Shown piece after piece: positions 32,859-44,247 of a stretch of DNA of 64,000 nucleotides (the first letter of the stretch is position 1; each line of letters starts with the position of its first letter). Where the stretch lies: contig OW051471.1 of the NCBI GenBank assembly GCA_932521025.1, positions 9,176,001 through 9,240,000 of the forward strand. Reading direction: 5' to 3'. The stretch is from Oscheius onirici. Lineage: Eukaryota > Nematoda > Chromadorea > Rhabditida > Rhabditidae. The translations under genes and the position numbers were made by a program. The notes beneath the pieces were generated by a model. It saw nothing but the letters and a program-made list of their open reading frames with translations. It was not told the origin of the DNA and did not search any database.

Positions 32859-34712
32859 ATGGCACCTTCTGTAGATACCGACACAACATTGCTCCAAGAA
32901 AGTCTCTGCGAGCTGACAACGACGACCACTTCGGTCCAGCAGTATCGTCGCAAGGCCTGGTCAATCTGCTCCGAGTATTTGGGAGGAGATTGGTCTACTG
33001 TCCCTCTGGACGAGTTCCGTCTAAAGACCGTCAAGTTAGTCTGATTGAGTTTTTAAACCAGTTTTTCTTTTACAGAGGCGGTCTCTCTAGTCTTCTCTTC
33101 CTCGCCGAACTTCCCAGTTCCAAACGGACAAATGACTCGAGTCATCACCAAGTACTGGTTCGACTCAGATTGGACGAAGATCCAGAGTACACTCACCATG
33201 AGTCACTGATCTTCAACATATTGTCGGGTAGGTATCAAGTGAAAGTTGGGTCTAAACTGGTTCCAGAAAGGAAAATGGGTCCAAGACTTCTCGGAAGTTT
33301 TAAGGATGGTCGACTAGAAGAGTGGATTCCTTCTAGATCTCTTTCCTGCAACGAGATCAGTCTTCCTCGGTTGGTTTTCAAAGACCAAAGAAATAATTTA
33401 ACAATTTAGAGTTGCCCGCCAAGTAGCTTCATTGATGGTCCAGGTGCACTGCTTGAATATGCCGGTCAGCAAGAAGCCTAACCATCTTCGCATCACTCGC
33501 TGTTGGCTGAAGAAATTGGAAGACAAGATTGGAAAATCGGATGTTCCCCTTTATCATACTCAAGCAGATGTGGATCCAAATGATGTAAGGTCCTTTTTAG
33601 ATCAAAGTTAATAGAGACTTTCAGTATCCGAAGATTACCAGCGTGGACAGTCTCTTGACCGAACTCGAGTTCCTGGAAGACTTCATGAAGAATTCTGGAA
33701 GCCCTGTTGTTTTCTGCCACAACGACTTCAGTGTGAGTTTTGTTTTGGCTAGAATCAGCTTCCAATTAACACGTATGTTCGAGCCTGTAGCCTCTTATTT
33801 TGGACGGCCTTTCAACAATGCTTAAATTTTGGCTTGGTTTTCGAAAGCTAAACGTACCGGGGCAGAATCGCAGAGAGAGATATTGAGAGAATAAGAGGAC
33901 GAATCATTATCTTTGGCTCGAAAATTGGGCCATGATCGGGCTAGAAAGAGCGTAGCGAAGTAGCTCATAAATGATGGCTCAGAAAACAGGAGTAGGGAAC
34001 TATACCGCTTTTGGCAAAGTGGTTCTAGTCTGACTGCTTGTCAGAACTCTTTTCGGATCAGATAATCTGGTCCAACTGACTTCTGTCACGGTAGAACAAA
34101 CTCTGAGACGTTACGCAGTCAGAAAAACAGACTCGCGGTTCTGTATTAAAAGAACACATATTTTTCAGCCCGCAAACACCCTTCTAAAAGACGGCGGAGA
34201 TGTCAATGGAAACATTGACACTGAAGACAACTCTCTGATGCTGATCGACTTTGAGTTCAGCGACTATAATTATCGGTAAATATCTTTTACAGACAGCTTA
34301 AAATAATGCAATTTTCAGGGGATTTGACCTTGGACAGTTTTTCTGCTGCCCCGGACTTGACTTTTCTCAGACGCCCTATACATTCGACTTAACGAAAATT
34401 GACTGCGAAGAACTGAGGGAAACGTTTTGCACTGCTTACCTCGACGAGGCCTATAAGGCCAAAACACGACTCGGGAACGATTTTCCCACAAACTTGGTTA
34501 CCGGAAATAGGGACAAGGACATGGCTCAACTGAAGACGGAAGCTGACTGTTACACGGCTCTGTCGTGCTTCTTCTTCGGCAGCTGGGCATTGACCCAAGC
34601 CTACCTTCGCAAAGACGAAGGAAACTTCAATTATCACCAATACGGCCGGGACCGCCTTTGCGCCTACTATCGTCAGAAGAAACACATTTTGGAATTTTTG
34701 CGGAAAATATAA
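32859..34712 (+). CDS. Choline/ethanolamine kinase
   Basis: Begins MAPSVDTDTTLLQESLCELT at an ATG directly after a TTTTTCAG acceptor, so either the message is trans-spliced here or an upstream non-coding exon exists. The N-terminal lobe has RGGLSSLLFLAEL (ATP loop region) and VLVRLRLDED. The catalytic part has VVFCHNDFSPANTLL (Brenner motif) and LMLIDFEFSDYNYRGFDLGQF (choline kinase motif), both complete. The enzyme phosphorylates choline or ethanolamine for phospholipid synthesis in the cytosol. The protein ends HILEFLRKI with TAA at 34710-34712. An intron of about 435 bases (33732-34168) splits the Brenner motif. Confidence 0.85.
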
Positions 34713-34849
34713 ATTTAACGTTGCACGCTTTGCCTGCAGAATTGTAATTTGTAAATAAATTTGACAATTGACATTTTATGAAAAGGAAAAACAAGTAGCC
34801 TGGCGATTTTCGTTCTTCTCTATAGTCTAACAACACCTACAAAAAAAAT

Positions 34850-36573
34850 TCAGTTTATGACATCAGTTAAGTTACCGGGAAGTGGCTTCTCATCAACGAT
34901 GAGTTTGAAGATGTCCGGTCGACTGTAGTGTCCCACAGTATCCAAGTCGAACTTTCCTCTTATAGTTTCATCAACGTCGATTTCCGCGTATCTGTGAAAA
35001 GTGAACAGTGAATGAGGGTAAACATACCGAATAGTCTCACCCGAATGATCTGGCTCGACTAAGAAAATTCCATGAGGATCGATTATGCAGCAACCACCAG
35101 TTACAATGGGCTATATATTAATATAGTCAATTCCAAAAAAATGGTGCATAATTCAAACCAGCCCGCCACGAGTTTGCGCGGTGATTTGAACGCTAAAAAA
35201 TTAACCACTAATTTCCAACTTGGCTATTTTCGTTCTGTTCCTGATAATATGTGTTTCTCGTGTAGTGAATTGTACATTCCACTTTTTGCAAACACAAAAA
35301 CAGAACGAAAGAGATTGAAAACGCTGATTCCAAGTTTAATTTTCGGCGTTCAAATTCCCGCGTTAATTCGTTGCGGGCTGGTTTGAATTATGCACCATTT
35401 TTTGGAATCAACTATAGTGTAACTCAAATTGCACCTTGTCTTCTCCGCATTCCTTTGTGATCCGATGGCCAGCAGGATAGTCTGAGGCCTTGAGATACTG
35501 GATAGCTGACAGAACAAAACATCTGCGAATTTCCTTTTTACCGTATACAAGAAAAATGATACCTTCCTTCCAAAGCAATCGCTCTCATCAGAGTTGACCA
35601 AGTCTCATGATCAGTCATAGCAGGGGCCAGGTAGATTTGAACGCCTTAAACTTTTATTCCGGATGAAATTTTTAATGTTATATTAAAAATTGGTATAATG
35701 TTTCAAACAGCCAAATATTGGTGACGTAATGATTAGAAACTCTTGCTACTTCCAGAGGAACTGTTTATTCATTTGTGTTTCCAGAAACTAGTCTCACAAA
35801 CTCAAAACAGTGACAAAAAGTGCACCTGCTGTTTTCAAATTTCGCGGACGGAAATAGAGCGAAAGACGGAAACAGCCAAAGTTCAAAACAACTGTGACTC
35901 ACATGGCAGTTGGTTGCAAAAGAAAAGCTGTTTACTGTACCTTTGCTATACATGTTGACTCTGAACAGAGGCATGTAGTTCTCATGGCAGATGGTGCAGC
36001 CTAGCTTTCCGAATTCAGTTTGGAACACGGGCATTGTGCTTCCGTCACCCTGTCCCCAGACAATTCTTTCCATGTAGGTTGGCACAACTTTGCGATGTTT
36101 TCCAAGATATCCTGTTGGCGAGTAGAAGAAGACCTAAAGTGCATGTATAGTGAACAAACGTAAAAATAATAATACAGCGCAGTAGAGAGTAGATCCGCCA
36201 CGCTCGATTACTCCAACAACCATGTGAATTCCGAGACTGATGGCCAGTTCTTCCATTTGTTTAGATTCTGGGCCATTTTCTTCGATGGAAGCCTTGAAGT
36301 AGTTCTTATATTCATCTCGTTGTTCCTCTGTGGGAAATTCCAGACTTTTGCCGCCAAAATCGGCTCCTTCGGGATATCCACCAACAAAAGCTTCTAGAAA
36401 TTTTTTAAGCATTTCTTAGACAGTAAGATGGACAGAAGTTGAAGCAAATTACCTGGAAAAAGGATGAGCTTGGCTCCTGCTCCTGCAGCTTCTCTAGCCA
36501 AGGTGTTCAACTTCTTCAAAGTAGCTGGGGTGTCGTAGACGACAGTAGCAGCTTGGACGACAGCAACCTTCAT
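34850..36573 (-). CDS. Nitrilase / carbon-nitrogen hydrolase (nit-1-like)
   Basis: From 36573 (minus): MKVAVVQAATVVYDTPATLK starts directly in the fold, without a signal peptide. The catalytic triad is seen as Glu in FPEAFVGGYPEG, Lys in GKHRKVVPTYMER and Cys in LGCTICHENYMP. Further family segments are QIYLAPAMTDHETWSTLM, KASDYPAGHRI and VTGGCCIIDPHG. The C terminus is YSRPDIFKLIVDEK...TDVIN with TGA (34850-34852). It is a cytosolic enzyme hydrolysing a nitrile or amide; the substrate is not predictable from sequence. The penultimate intron is interrupted by an inverted-repeat element (35113-35416). Confidence 0.85.
35113..35416. mobile_element. Small inverted-repeat element in the nitrilase intron
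   Basis: The left end TATAGTCAATTCCAAAAAAA with ATGGTGCATAATTCAAACCA and the right end TGGTTTGAATTATGCACCAT with TTTTTTGGAATCAACTATAG form inverted repeats of about 45 bases. Only about 210 bases lie between them and there is no transposase. The TATAG ends resemble those of the larger foldback element at 28722-29434, so both may be mobilised by a similar Tc1/mariner-type transposase. Confidence 0.7.
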
Positions 36574-36952
36574 CTCTCTTGTTTGCTTCGGGTTTACATT
36601 TCGCGATTTTATATCCTGTCAAATTGGCCGTTCAATGAAATTGTTTCTTTTGTCACCGGCAATGGTCAAACATGAAAAGTGGCGATCAAATAACCAGATG
36701 ATTGTCATCATCAGTAAGGAGTTGATCCGTAGAACGAGCACAGAACGGGGAGAAAGACTATTTTGGAGCTTGCCTGCAAAGATATCTATAGCATGGTCTG
36801 TTTCAACAATGCCTAGAATAACAGTGATCATCCCTGCAACTCAGGCCACGATGGCATTTTGCAGGCCATGGTGGCATTTAGGTGGGATGAAATGGCTGAT
36901 CAAACAGTTTTGACCACTATATAACGTGTGCCTAATTCCTGGTGTGCATTCA
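36574..36952. promoter_or_regulatory. Divergent promoter between nitrilase and astacin-like gene
   Basis: About 380 bases. ACCACTATATAACGTG near 36912 gives a TATATAA about 40 bases upstream of the astacin-like start. Nothing else is supported. Confidence 0.35.
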
Positions 36953-38579
36953 ATGATGAAGTTCCTCTTGTTGCTTCTATCCACCATTGGGGTAACTGCT
37001 GCCCAGACTCCTCTCCGAACGAAGAGACAAGCCGGTATTTCTTCCAACATAAAAAAATGGACGGATAACACCGTCTACTACACATTCGACCCCACACCGC
37101 AGTATTCACCAAGTAAATTTTACTCCCTTTTTAAACACACACACACACACTTGCAGACTCCTTCCAAAGAAGCGTCTTCCTCAAAACAGCAGAATACCTT
37201 CAAAATCGCACGTGTATCCGATTCGTGGAAAGTGCCACAGCTTCGAGCCGAATCATGCTTCATGCGAACACTGTATCTGTCACTGTTCTCGGAATGTCCT
37301 CAGGAGTAAACTCGGTGACTGTTAAGGAAGATGTTAGTATGTTTAATGATCCGAATTGATTCTTCTCATAGATAAGCTCGATGGGACATGAACTCGCTTA
37401 TGTACTCGGGTTTTGGGATATGTTCTACAGACCAGATCGTGATGACTACGTCACATTTGATCCTACTCATGCTCTAACGACCTTCCCAAAAAAGTCTGCT
37501 TCGGAAATCCGTATAACCACTCCATACGAATACGGTTCTATGATGCAAGGAGCAGCAAACTACTTCGCTACCTCGCCCGATAAAATCACATTCACTCCGA
37601 AGAATCCCGATTACCTGTACACTATGGGGAACAAGGAGATCACCTTCTACGACATCATGATGATCAATGAGTTCTACGGTTGCTCAAACAAGTGTAAACA
37701 GAACGCAGCTCAATGTGAAAACGGCGGAGTTCCAAATCCTAACAACTGCCGAGTCTGTATCTGTCCGAGTGGATACTCTGGAACTTTATGTAAGATTAGA
37801 GTAGGGACGGCATTTTTCACGAAATATTTTGAGAATTTAGCCAGCAGACGGATGTGGAAAGAAGCTCACCGCGACCGCCTCGCCAAAAAAACTCGATGTT
37901 TACATGGTCAATGTTCCGACAGCAACAGGAATGAATGATTACTGCAACTATTGGATTGAGGTGTGTTTCCTCCAGAATCTTCAGGCTTCTCTTTTCAGGC
38001 TCCTGAAGGCTATAGTGTGCAAATCAAAATCACATTTTTGCTTCCTAAGAAAACAGATTACGGTTGCACTGAAAACGGCCTGGAAATCAAGGGAGATTCT
38101 GATCAACGTATCACCAATCCCCGTTTCTGCTCTCCTGATGCTGTTGGAAAAGTTATCAAGAGTTCCCTCAACCCTACTCCCGTTATATTTTATCAGCGAA
38201 CTGGTGGCTCTTCCTATAGTAATTATGAACTTGAATACTCCGCCGTATTGAAAACATGTCGCAACACCCAGCCGACGTTAGTTTCTGTTTTTTATTCTCC
38301 TGACAAAAACGGTTTAGATCGGCATGTACCACGATGAAATCAATAGGAATGTGTACCAACTTCAATGCCCAGACCACAGAACAGTACATGAAGTGGACGT
38401 GTGCTGCCGAGTGCGGAATGTGTGGAAAGGCCGCTTCGAACTGCAAGGATCTTCTCAACGAGACTGTCCCAAATCAGTGTGCTGTTTGGAAGGCAAACGG
38501 GTTGTGTGAGACAGCGGAGCCGTTGTATGCGGAGTACTCCTGTGCCAGGACTTGCGGTTTCTGTGAGAATCCTGTATAA
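36953..38579 (+). CDS. Astacin-like protein with destroyed zinc site, EGF, CUB and two ShKT domains
   Basis: Signal peptide MMKFLLLLLSTIGVTAA; LRTKRQAG is a furin-type site directly before the astacin domain (IKKWTDNTVYYTFD). The exons join in frame through NSFQRSVFLKTAEYLQNRTC and ISSM to the zinc-site region, which reads HELAYVLGFWDMFYRPDRD: compared with HExxHxxGxxH the second His is Tyr and the third is Asp. The Met-turn is YEYGSMMQGAANYF, without the usual His-Tyr after the Met. An EGF-like domain (CRVCICPSGYSGTLC), a CUB domain (DYCNYWIEAPEGYSVQIKI) and two ShKT domains (ending YMKWTCAAECGMC and YSCARTCGFC) follow to TAA at 38577-38579. I infer a non-catalytic, secreted astacin relative. 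Confidence 0.8.
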
Positions 38580-39067
38580 ATAGAGTAAAGCTTGGAAAAA
38601 GTAAAGATCTTCAAACAAATGTACGAACAGTTTCGTTGAAGTAATTGAATGATGCTAACAGAGTGATCAACATTTATTGTACCCGTCAATAATAATATAA
38701 TTCTTCCGCCTCCTCCATGAATGGTAGCTTCCAACGATGACGTAGCTTATTATGATAGACAAGAAGACCAGTATAATGAACGTCAACTTGTCTAAACAAG
38801 CAATTTTGACCGAATGAAAGAGAGATAACATGATTCGTTTTGAGGCGTTCGAAGTGTTTTTAACTCTTGAACATGATCTGTCCAGAGAACCTTCATCTTC
38901 CTGAGGGCGACGCTTGTCTTCCCCAAAAGTAGTGGAAATTCTATTTTCCAGTAATTTTCAATGCTGTAGATCATTGAGATCTGTGAGAAAAAGTCCAGTT
39001 CAGTTGGAAGAGTTTCTTCAGGTAGCCGAGACCCTGCCTCTCTGAATTTTTGTGGGTAAGCAATTTT
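38580..39067. other. Intergenic region, no gene seen
   Basis: The convergent 3' ends of the astacin-like gene (plus) and the carboxylesterase (minus) flank about 490 bases with no supported coding region. Confidence 0.4.
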
Positions 39068-41286
39068 TCATTTGGAAAACCTGGGAACAGTCTCTTCGAT
39101 AAATTTGTGGTAGTCGCTGTGATAACCATCTGACATCTGTCCTTTGAACGTTCCTTTGAGATCGAAATCTAAAATGGACTGATATAAGTTCTAAAAAGGG
39201 GCTACCAATAGTCATGTAACTTCTTCGCTCTGGCTTCCAAGTTGTCCACAGAACGTTTTCATAGGACGGGTCACCAGATCTGATAAAGTTGGCAAACATT
39301 CCCGAATGAACTCTCTGTCTTTTCTCGTCGACTGCTGATAATTGGCCAGAAGAAAACCCGAAAACACTGTTCTGAAAAGCATTCCGTTTTTAACACAGCC
39401 TTCTCCTACCGCATCAGTTGCATGCAATGGGACTTCAAGTCCCGGGAATGGGTTGGCATAGCTGTAGACAAAGACGTTTCCGGACTGACTGTACTTGTCA
39501 GCGAACATGCTACTGCTTTCGTAGTACAGGTAATCGTCGTTTAGAGAAAGAATTCGGCTGGCTGAATAAGTATTTAAAGTTATTCGTTACAGCTGTACCA
39601 TTATTGTAATGTTCGTTACAAATCCGACGGAAGTTTTCGGGCTTTTTGTAGTTCAGTTCATACGCTAAATAAGAACATACATCGTCCAATATGTCAGTTC
39701 GAACTTTTTGATGAGTGTCGAGATAGAGTCTAGAAAGAGAAACTGCATGGAACGAATTGGAAATGTTTACGTGTCAGGAAACTCCGAAGCCGTAGTCCCA
39801 ATTAGAACAGATATATTTGACATTTTCTTCTTCAACTGTTCTTCAATGGACTTTGGAAAGACTCCTTCTGCCCCGTCAACCCAAGTCCCGAAAATCTCGT
39901 CCACTTCAACGTCAAACGAGAGCAGAGTGTTTAATATTTTTTGCTCATTATTTGCTCTCAAACACGCAATGCTCTCTTCTAGATCTTTTTTGCTCTTTGG
40001 TTCTCCGCAGCCGATTCTTGAAGTAAACTTCCCGGAGAATCGCCGATTTACATCTGAAAGGCAGTCAGGTAGGGGGAAAATAAAAATGCTACTTTTGTGT
40101 CTCCCTCCAAAATGTGGTGCACTCATTACGATGATTTGGTGAAAGAGACCGTCGGTCACTCCGGACATCATAATCTCATTGACCATCTCGGCCCCAGAAC
40201 TCAGTCCCATCAGGGTTACTCTAGTTGGATCTCCTCCGAAATTAGAAATTTCGTTATTTGTCCAGTTCAAGGCGAGCAAAACATCTAAAACGAAATGATG
40301 TTATCTGGCTTTTTTTCTTGTGTGTGGATCGTTAGTGCCACGTTGTCTTTTTGGAAACGCAGCAGAGTTCAGATAACCCTGAGAGTCAGAACACCGGGAG
40401 CAAGTTTTATCTGGTGCTGCGGATTGCAAAATCCTGTTTTTTTCGTCATGAGCAGCGAAACGTATTTTGCAAGACGCCAACTTTCTTACCGCAGAAGATT
40501 TGTCGTAAGAGATCAGTTTATGAAAGAGATCACAAGAAAAAGTAAAAAAACTAGTCTCACCTCGTAAGCCGACATTAGAATGGTCCGTATCTTGTTCGTC
40601 GTGCAAGTTCAGCCAACCGAGAACTCCCAGTCTGTACTGAACTGTTACCACGATTATGTTTCTATCCTAAAAATGTTTGTGATCAAATTACGATGCTAAA
40701 ATACGTCATTGGCAAGGTTCTTAATGAGCCCTTCCGGAGCAATGTCCGCAGCAGAGCAATAGTTCCTCATCCCGCCGTGGACATGAAACAGTACGGAACA
40801 GTTGCCCTAAAGCTGAAATTTCTTTCAACGGAATTGATTTTACCTTTTCCAAGCACGAGCGACTGGAGAACACGTTGAGATAAAGACAATCTTCAGAGAA
40901 AGATGCAGCTGAGGAAAGAATACTGAAAAATGTGCTAGTTCGAATAGACTGGCTACCTTTTCGGCTGTAAGCATCCGGATTTGTAAGAGAAACAATTTAA
41001 TGGTTTGTCCCATGGCCTAGGATCTACTGGCTTTTTGAATCTGAAAATGTTAAAATAGTTTGGTTTAAAAAGTCCGTACCTTAGATGACCTAGAGGAGGC
41101 TGAGCAAATGGAATTCCGAGGAAAGAATACCCAGTTTCATTACTTTTTGTTTTGACTTCTTGTCCACGTAATTGACCGAAACTGAAGAAAAGTAAATCAT
41201 ATGGAAGAGCCGAACCTGGTTCTGACATCCCAGAATTCTTGTCCCACAGCAAACGTCACGAAAAGGGCCTGGTAGAATAAGAACAT
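39068..41286 (-). CDS. Type B carboxylesterase, secreted
   Basis: From 41286 (minus): MFLFYQALFVTFAVGQEFWD is a signal peptide plus mature start; then GQLRGQEVKTKSNETGYSFL, GIPFAQPPLGHLRFKKP, SEDCLYLNVF, HVHGGM (oxyanion region), VQYRLGVLGWL, and GLSSGAEMVN with the nucleophile serine in GxSxG. The His of the triad lies in VPLHATDAVGEG. The C terminus is DLKGTFKGQMSDGYHSDYHK ... RFSK with TGA at 39068-39070. All catalytic elements appear conserved, although HVHGGM departs from the common HGGGF. The enzyme would hydrolyse carboxylic esters outside the cell or in the secretory path. About nine to eleven exons with short introns. Confidence 0.8.
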
Positions 41287-42124
41287 TTTCATTCACAAAT
41301 CGCAACATTCTTATCAAAAATTGAAACATTTGAGGGAGATGATAAGAGATAAGGGTTACACTAGAAGTCAAGACCAAGACCAAGTCTTATCTGGTCACAA
41401 GAAACGAAGCAGGTTCTCTTATACCAAAAAGAATTCCGAAATATATATTCAAAAATACGCATGTTTAAAAAAAGGAGCTAAAGACAAGGATTAAGAGTTA
41501 CAGTATGCAAATTTCTTAATTTGAATGCAACATCTGATACGCGTTCCAATTTTCCAAGATAACTTTTCCCAACTTTTTGACATATTATCAAGCTGGACTC
41601 GTGCTATATTTTTTTGCTTTCCCATTTTCTTTTCGACCTGTGCTCTTTTCCTAATTTTTTTTTCTACCAGCCCACTGCCCATGTTGATTCCCTTTCCGTG
41701 TTGCCAAGTTTTCTACTTTTTACCGAAACTTTGAACTTTCTATAAACATTAGATGATAAAAGATAAGCTCGAGGTTAGAAGTCTTTCACATGAGCAAGGC
41801 TTTTATCTGGTCATATGAAAAAAGCAAATAGTCCGAAATGACAGGAAAGGGGGAACGGGTGCTGTAAAACTAAAACAATGATTGCTCCCCATACTACCCT
41901 GACTTATCCAGCAAAACTCGTTAGTTTCGAAAAGCCAATTTCGAAAAGTCACTTGTAAAACGGAAAACTTTACTAAAGATAATAAAGCGAGCTTTTACTA
42001 AAAATTTACAAGTTTTCGACAAGTATCTTGCCACAACTTCGCTTCCCAATAGGACTTCAGTGTCGCTTGCTGCTGCTCGCTCTGAAAGGTCGTCAGCTAC
42101 TCCCTCCACAGGCTAGTGTTATTT
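41287..42124. other. Intergenic region, no gene seen
   Basis: AT-rich, with the word CAAGxCTTATCTGGTCA occurring twice (near 41379-41400 and 41797-41818), each followed by an AAGAAACGAAG or AAAAAAGCAAA stretch; this hints at a short duplicated promoter segment. No gene seen. Confidence 0.35.
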
Positions 42125-42310
42125 TTCTACTTCAAACGACAGTAACACTTGGCACAAACAGTAGACATTGCGAACAGTAGCGCCACAGACCTCTTGGTTC
42201 GAAGAAAAGAGACGGCAATATGGCTGCTGGTCCGTGAATCCACCTCCATGAATCCATAGCGGTGTTTGATATAGTTCTTGGAGATCCTCAGAGCCTATGG
42301 GAATGATGGA
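42125..42310 (-). pseudogene. Carboxylesterase relic
   Basis: On the minus strand the frame reads ELYQTPLWIHGGGFTDQQP followed by YCRLFSSNQEVCGAT. WIHGGGF is the oxyanion-hole signature of type B carboxylesterases. I found no nucleophile elbow, His segment or signal peptide around it, so this looks like a fragment left after duplication of the intact esterase 1 kb downstream in minus-strand direction. Confidence 0.45.
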
Positions 42311-43374
42311 AAGTGCTCTTTTCTAGTGCAAAAACTTCGATAGTGATTGTGACAAGAAAGGCCGCCAGGGGGGGTTTACTAGAAAGCACATTTTTTTTGC
42401 TCTGCTATCCAGTTGAGTAGTGCCGAAAATGATCGCATGTTCAATCCCGGGTGATAGTACACAAAGGTAGTCAATCTTGGCATTTCTCTCCAGCCTAGCC
42501 CATTCTGAGGATTCTGTAGCCAGAGAAACCTTTATGCCACAACCGTTCTCATCTCTTCCAAGACTCCTCCACTTTTCGGATGTGATCTGAACAGGCGAAA
42601 TACCCTACCATCTCAAGTTGTGTCTTCTCCTTTGCTACGAAATGCGATTGCATATGGCGGATGTCATTGTTTCTGTCTCGCCGAAGGTTCACGTTTTTAT
42701 GATGTTGATAGAACCATTCCTTTCTTCATTTTTGGACTGTTTTGCTGACCACTCATTAATAATGGAACGATTCATTTTCCCGGACCATTCTGACCAAGAC
42801 CATTGTTTAAATTGTTATCTCTTTACTGCGTCTTCTAGGCACTCACGCGAATTCGTTCGGACACTCTTTTTCTGATAAGCAGGTGGCAAAGAACAGAACG
42901 CAATGGATGGGTGGATTTAATGCTGACAATGAGTTGAAAATTGAAAACGTTTCCGAATTGCACTTATTTTACTTCCCTGGAAAGAATGAAGGCTATAATT
43001 CAAATGCAACATGGCTGAAAGATGACGCTGGCCCAATACTTCCCACGAAAACTGACACAAACGATGAGAACCATGAAGTATAAACCTCGGAGAAATGTCT
43101 GCTACACACAAAGAAATAAAAAGGAAACTATATTTTCCGATCTTTTGAATTGTGAACCTTCAGAAATACGTATTGTCCAGAGATGGACTGATTGGGAATC
43201 ATGAAACACTTTTGCAAAATCTGCTCAAACTTCAAAAATATCCATCATGTTGACCATAAACAGCAGGGCACATAAGAGGCTTATTGTATGCAAATGAGAA
43301 CAATTGGCCTAATGTTTACTATTTTCCGAATAGTATAAAATGGCCACGCGATTGTGCTCAAAAAATCATCCAAC
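42311..43374. other. Intergenic region with short unassigned frames
   Basis: A plus-strand frame at 42883-43083 (from GTG, no ATG at its start) is rich in Asn and Lys and ends in NENHEV-like acidic sequence; I see no splice context that makes it a gene. TATAAAA at 43334-43340 is the likely promoter of the peptide gene that follows. Confidence 0.35.
43334..43340 (+). promoter_or_regulatory. TATA box of the Cys-rich peptide gene
   Basis: TATAAAA lies 41 bases upstream of the ATG at 43375, a distance consistent with a very short 5' leader. Confidence 0.45.
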
Positions 43375-43723
43375 ATGCTCAAACTTCTACTACTCGCTTT
43401 TATTTTTGGTGAGAGAAAATTTTTTCGTTTATATTTCTTTAGCCGCGATTGTTTTTGCCCAAACGACTGAAGAGCCCGGTGAGGAAGGACCTACTGAAGG
43501 CTTTGCGGAAGGCTCGGGATACGACGGATCTGGAATGACTCCAAAGGAGCTGCAAGCGAGATGTGGCAGATTCTGCGGCCGTCATCAACGTTGCGTGCTT
43601 CGTCGAACCTGTGTCTTCTGGTGGTTCGTTTGGTAAGATCATTGAATATTTTTCTACTAAAAAGTATTCAGCACAACTACCCCGACCTGCGTCTTCGACG
43701 ACGGCTTCTGCTGGTGGTGTTAA
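43375..43723 (+). CDS. Small secreted cysteine-rich peptide precursor
   Basis: Three exons join in frame. The signal peptide MLKLLLLAFIFAAIVFA is split by an intron; an acidic Glu/Gly-rich stretch follows (EEPGEEGPTEGFAEG), then a basic, cysteine- and tryptophan-rich C-terminal part of about 42 residues. Its eight cysteines are spaced C-x3-C-x5-C-x5-C-x6-C-x5-C-x6-C-x2-C, and the peptide stops with TAA at 43721-43723. A signal peptide, acidic propart and cationic disulphide-rich end is the layout of many defence peptides; activity is not shown by the sequence. I do not recognise the cysteine pattern as a named family. Confidence 0.65.
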
Positions 43724-44247
43724 CCGATCTGGTTTTAATGAATTGTCTCGCGAATAATATAATTTATCACTCGAACTAGTAGACGTCACTCAATCACTTC
43801 TGAACAGCAAAATCTTCTGGACACTTCCAGGATAGCCAGAAGTCTCCAGTCAAAATAATTTCAAACTTCTGCATTCACAGGGTTGGAGTCTTTCGATGTC
43901 TCAAAAATTTAAACTTATAGAAAATTGCAATTTAGACGTTTTCCTAGGACCCCATAAAGGGATAGTGACGAGGACAAAACTTTTTTTCATCCAGGGCACG
44001 GGTTCAACTCGAGACAGTTTCTTTTGCTAATATATTTCGAATGGTCTCAATTACGCTGGGTTCGAATGTGATAAAATTAAGGCTGGCTAAAACAAATATG
44101 ACGGCTTAGGCTGTCAAAAACGATTGGTATTTTTCAAAGCTACTTATCTGCTAATCAAAAAGCTCGAAAAGCACTCATAACGAGGCAATGAAGTTGTCTC
44201 CGACCAAGGTTATTTTCGCTTTGTAGAGCTCCGTTTAGTCTCCTATT
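43724..44247. other. Intergenic region, no gene seen
   Basis: About 520 bases before the first receptor L-domain gene, with no supported coding region. Confidence 0.4.

Noticed and set aside
37136..37150. CA dinucleotide run in the astacin-like gene
   Set aside because: It lies inside an intron (37114-37156) and is a simple short microsatellite of no visible consequence.
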